Assembly (NCBI GenBank): GCA_015222295.1
Contig: JADFUZ010000073.1
Span: 1 to 6,832 of the forward strand
Origin: Chloroflexota bacterium
Lineage (GTDB): Bacteria; Chloroflexota; Dehalococcoidia; GIF9; AB-539-J10
Direction: 5' to 3'
Length of the DNA: 6,832 bases
In this document: positions 6,058 through 6,832 of the stretch, piece by piece
How the letters are laid out: each line of letters starts with the position of its first letter
Numbering within the stretch: the first letter of the stretch is position 1
Made by a program: the position numbers and the translations under genes
Notes under the pieces: generated by a model
Told to the model about the DNA's origin: nothing
The model's database searches: none
What the model saw: only the letters and a program-made list of their open reading frames with translations

Positions 6058-6651
6058 CTATTCCCCGGATTCAGAGATACTCTCGAAGGCATTGTCCGTT
6101 ATCCTCACGGCCATGTTATGCGGCAGTCCGTCTTTCGCCAGTTCGTCCAGCACCTTCTGCCTTGCCACCATGGCCTTCGTCGTCACTATCTTCATCGCCT
6201 CTTCCAGCGAAGCGTTAATATCAACATGCTCACTACTCAGTGGCTCTTGTGCTTTGCCTGTCTTGCTCCTGGACATGACCATATCTTCGAAGGCCCGGTC
6301 TGTCAGCTCAACGGCCATACTGTGTTGCAACCCATCTCTCGTCAACTCATCCGCCACTATCTGTCTCGCCGCCATGGCCTTCTTCGTCACTGTCTTCATC
6401 GCCTCTTCCAGCGAAGCATTAACATCGACATGCTCGCCACTTAGCGGTTCCTCCGACTTGCCTCTCTTGTCCCTGGATACGGCGATTTCTTCGAAGGCCT
6501 GATCCGCGAGCTCAACAGCCATACTATGTTGTAATCCATCTCTCATCAATTCATCGGCCACTTTCTGTCTCGCCGCCGTGGCCTTCTTAGTCACTATCTT
6601 CATCGCTTCTTCAAGCGAAGCATTGACATCGACATGCTCACTACTCAGCGG
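6058..6651 (-). repeat. Three tandem 204-base coding repeats (68 residues each)
   Basis: On the minus strand the units run 6651-6448, 6447-6244 and 6243-6058; the last is shorter (61 residues) and carries the stop. The period is exactly 204 bases, so frame is kept. Units 1 and 2 share 53 of 68 residues; unit 3 is more divergent towards its end (RITDNAFESISESGE). The most conserved part is EHVDxNASLEEAMK, and the DNA is also close to identical there (GCTTCGCT followed by GGAAGAGGC in two units). The array arose by internal duplication within the gene. Confidence 0.92.
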
Positions 6652-6832
6652 TTTTTGCCTCTCAGTCCTTACTTCCGTCTCTCGACCCCGTGAAGCCCGC
6701 GCGGTTGGCCCAGATAGGACCTCATATGCTCGATTGACCTTGGCCATCTTCAGGGTGGCGGTCGGGTCCCTAGACCTGTCTGGATGGTATTTCCGTGCCA
6801 GCGCCTTATAGGCCGCGGCGATGACTTCCGGC
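6058..6832 (-). CDS. DnaJ-type J-domain protein with three C-terminal 68-residue repeats (start lies beyond the right edge)
   Basis: The minus-strand frame is open from the window edge (first full codon at 6831) to TAG 6060-6058, giving 257 visible residues. The first 45 or so are most of a J-domain: PEVIAAAYKALARKY is helix II, then the Hsp70-stimulating HPD (bases 6786-6778), then helix III in KVNRAYEVLSG. Helix I and the start codon are missing, probably about 10-15 residues. Met at 6747 is in frame but lies inside the J-domain, so it is not the start. After a short charged linker (GRETEVRTERQ) come three tandem repeats, each beginning PLSxEHVDxNASLEEAMK and containing DELxxDGLxHxMAV. They are predicted mainly helical, with no Cys zinc centre and no signal peptide or membrane segment. 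Its likely role is a cytosolic co-chaperone that recruits DnaK (HSP70) to a client or partner bound by the repeats; the repeat function is unknown to me. It converges on the A2M gene with a 198-base gap. Confidence 0.85.
   Translation of the reverse strand, partial: PEVIAAAYKALARKYHPDRSRDPTATLKMAKVNRAYEVLSGPTARASRGRETEVRTERQKPLSSEHVDVNASLEEAMKIVTKKATAARQKVADELMRDGLQHSMAVELADQAFEEIAVSRDKRGKSEEPLSGEHVDVNASLEEAMKTVTKKAMAARQIVADELTRDGLQHSMAVELTDRAFEDMVMSRSKTGKAQEPLSSEHVDINASLEEAMKIVTTKAMVARQKVLDELAKDGLPHNMAVRITDNAFESISESGE

Overview
The window looks prokaryotic. It holds a 4.1 kb uninterrupted reading frame with a Shine-Dalgarno sequence (AAGGAGG), compact gene packing, an export signal of the bacterial lipoprotein kind, and a gene start typical of anaerobe 4Fe-4S (epoxyqueuosine reductase-related) proteins. 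Arg AGG/AGA and Ile ATA codons are frequent in a moderately GC-rich background. An anaerobic bacterium, for example a Dehalococcoidia-like Chloroflexota, would fit, but that assignment is only a guess; no marker gene is present.

Layout. Bases 1-203 (minus) are the first 67 codons of a gene that runs off the left edge; it looks like the 4Fe-4S / epoxyqueuosine reductase-related family. Bases 417-1265 (minus) encode a metallo-beta-lactamase-fold protein of the dihydropterin/RFA-P-synthase-like branch, with an N-terminal export signal. A 460-base divergent intergenic region follows. Bases 1726-5859 (plus) encode a complete 1377-residue alpha-2-macroglobulin (A2M) that resembles animal A2M/TEP/C3 proteins more than the E. 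coli YfhM type. Bases 6058-6832 (minus, converging on the A2M gene) are the rest of a DnaJ-type J-domain protein cut by the right edge; its C-terminal part is three tandem 68-residue helical repeats.

Main points. (1) The A2M has an intact GCGEQN thioester and, 114 residues later, a His in an HQEILGG context that matches the catalytic His of complement C3 rather than the Asn of human A2M. This predicts a fast-reacting, ester-forming thioester in a prokaryotic protein. No pbpC or yfa-type partner is in view. (2) The two minus-strand genes at the left each have upstream a closely related 25-base element (19 of 25 identical, ungapped) made of GGTTGAC followed by a small inverted repeat; this may be a shared promoter or operator. 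(3) The J-domain/68-residue-repeat architecture is one I do not recognise.

The four genes do not form an obvious pathway. The two left genes may be co-regulated through the shared element. The A2M is probably an independently transcribed surface or secreted protease trap. The J-domain protein is probably a cytosolic co-chaperone or adaptor.
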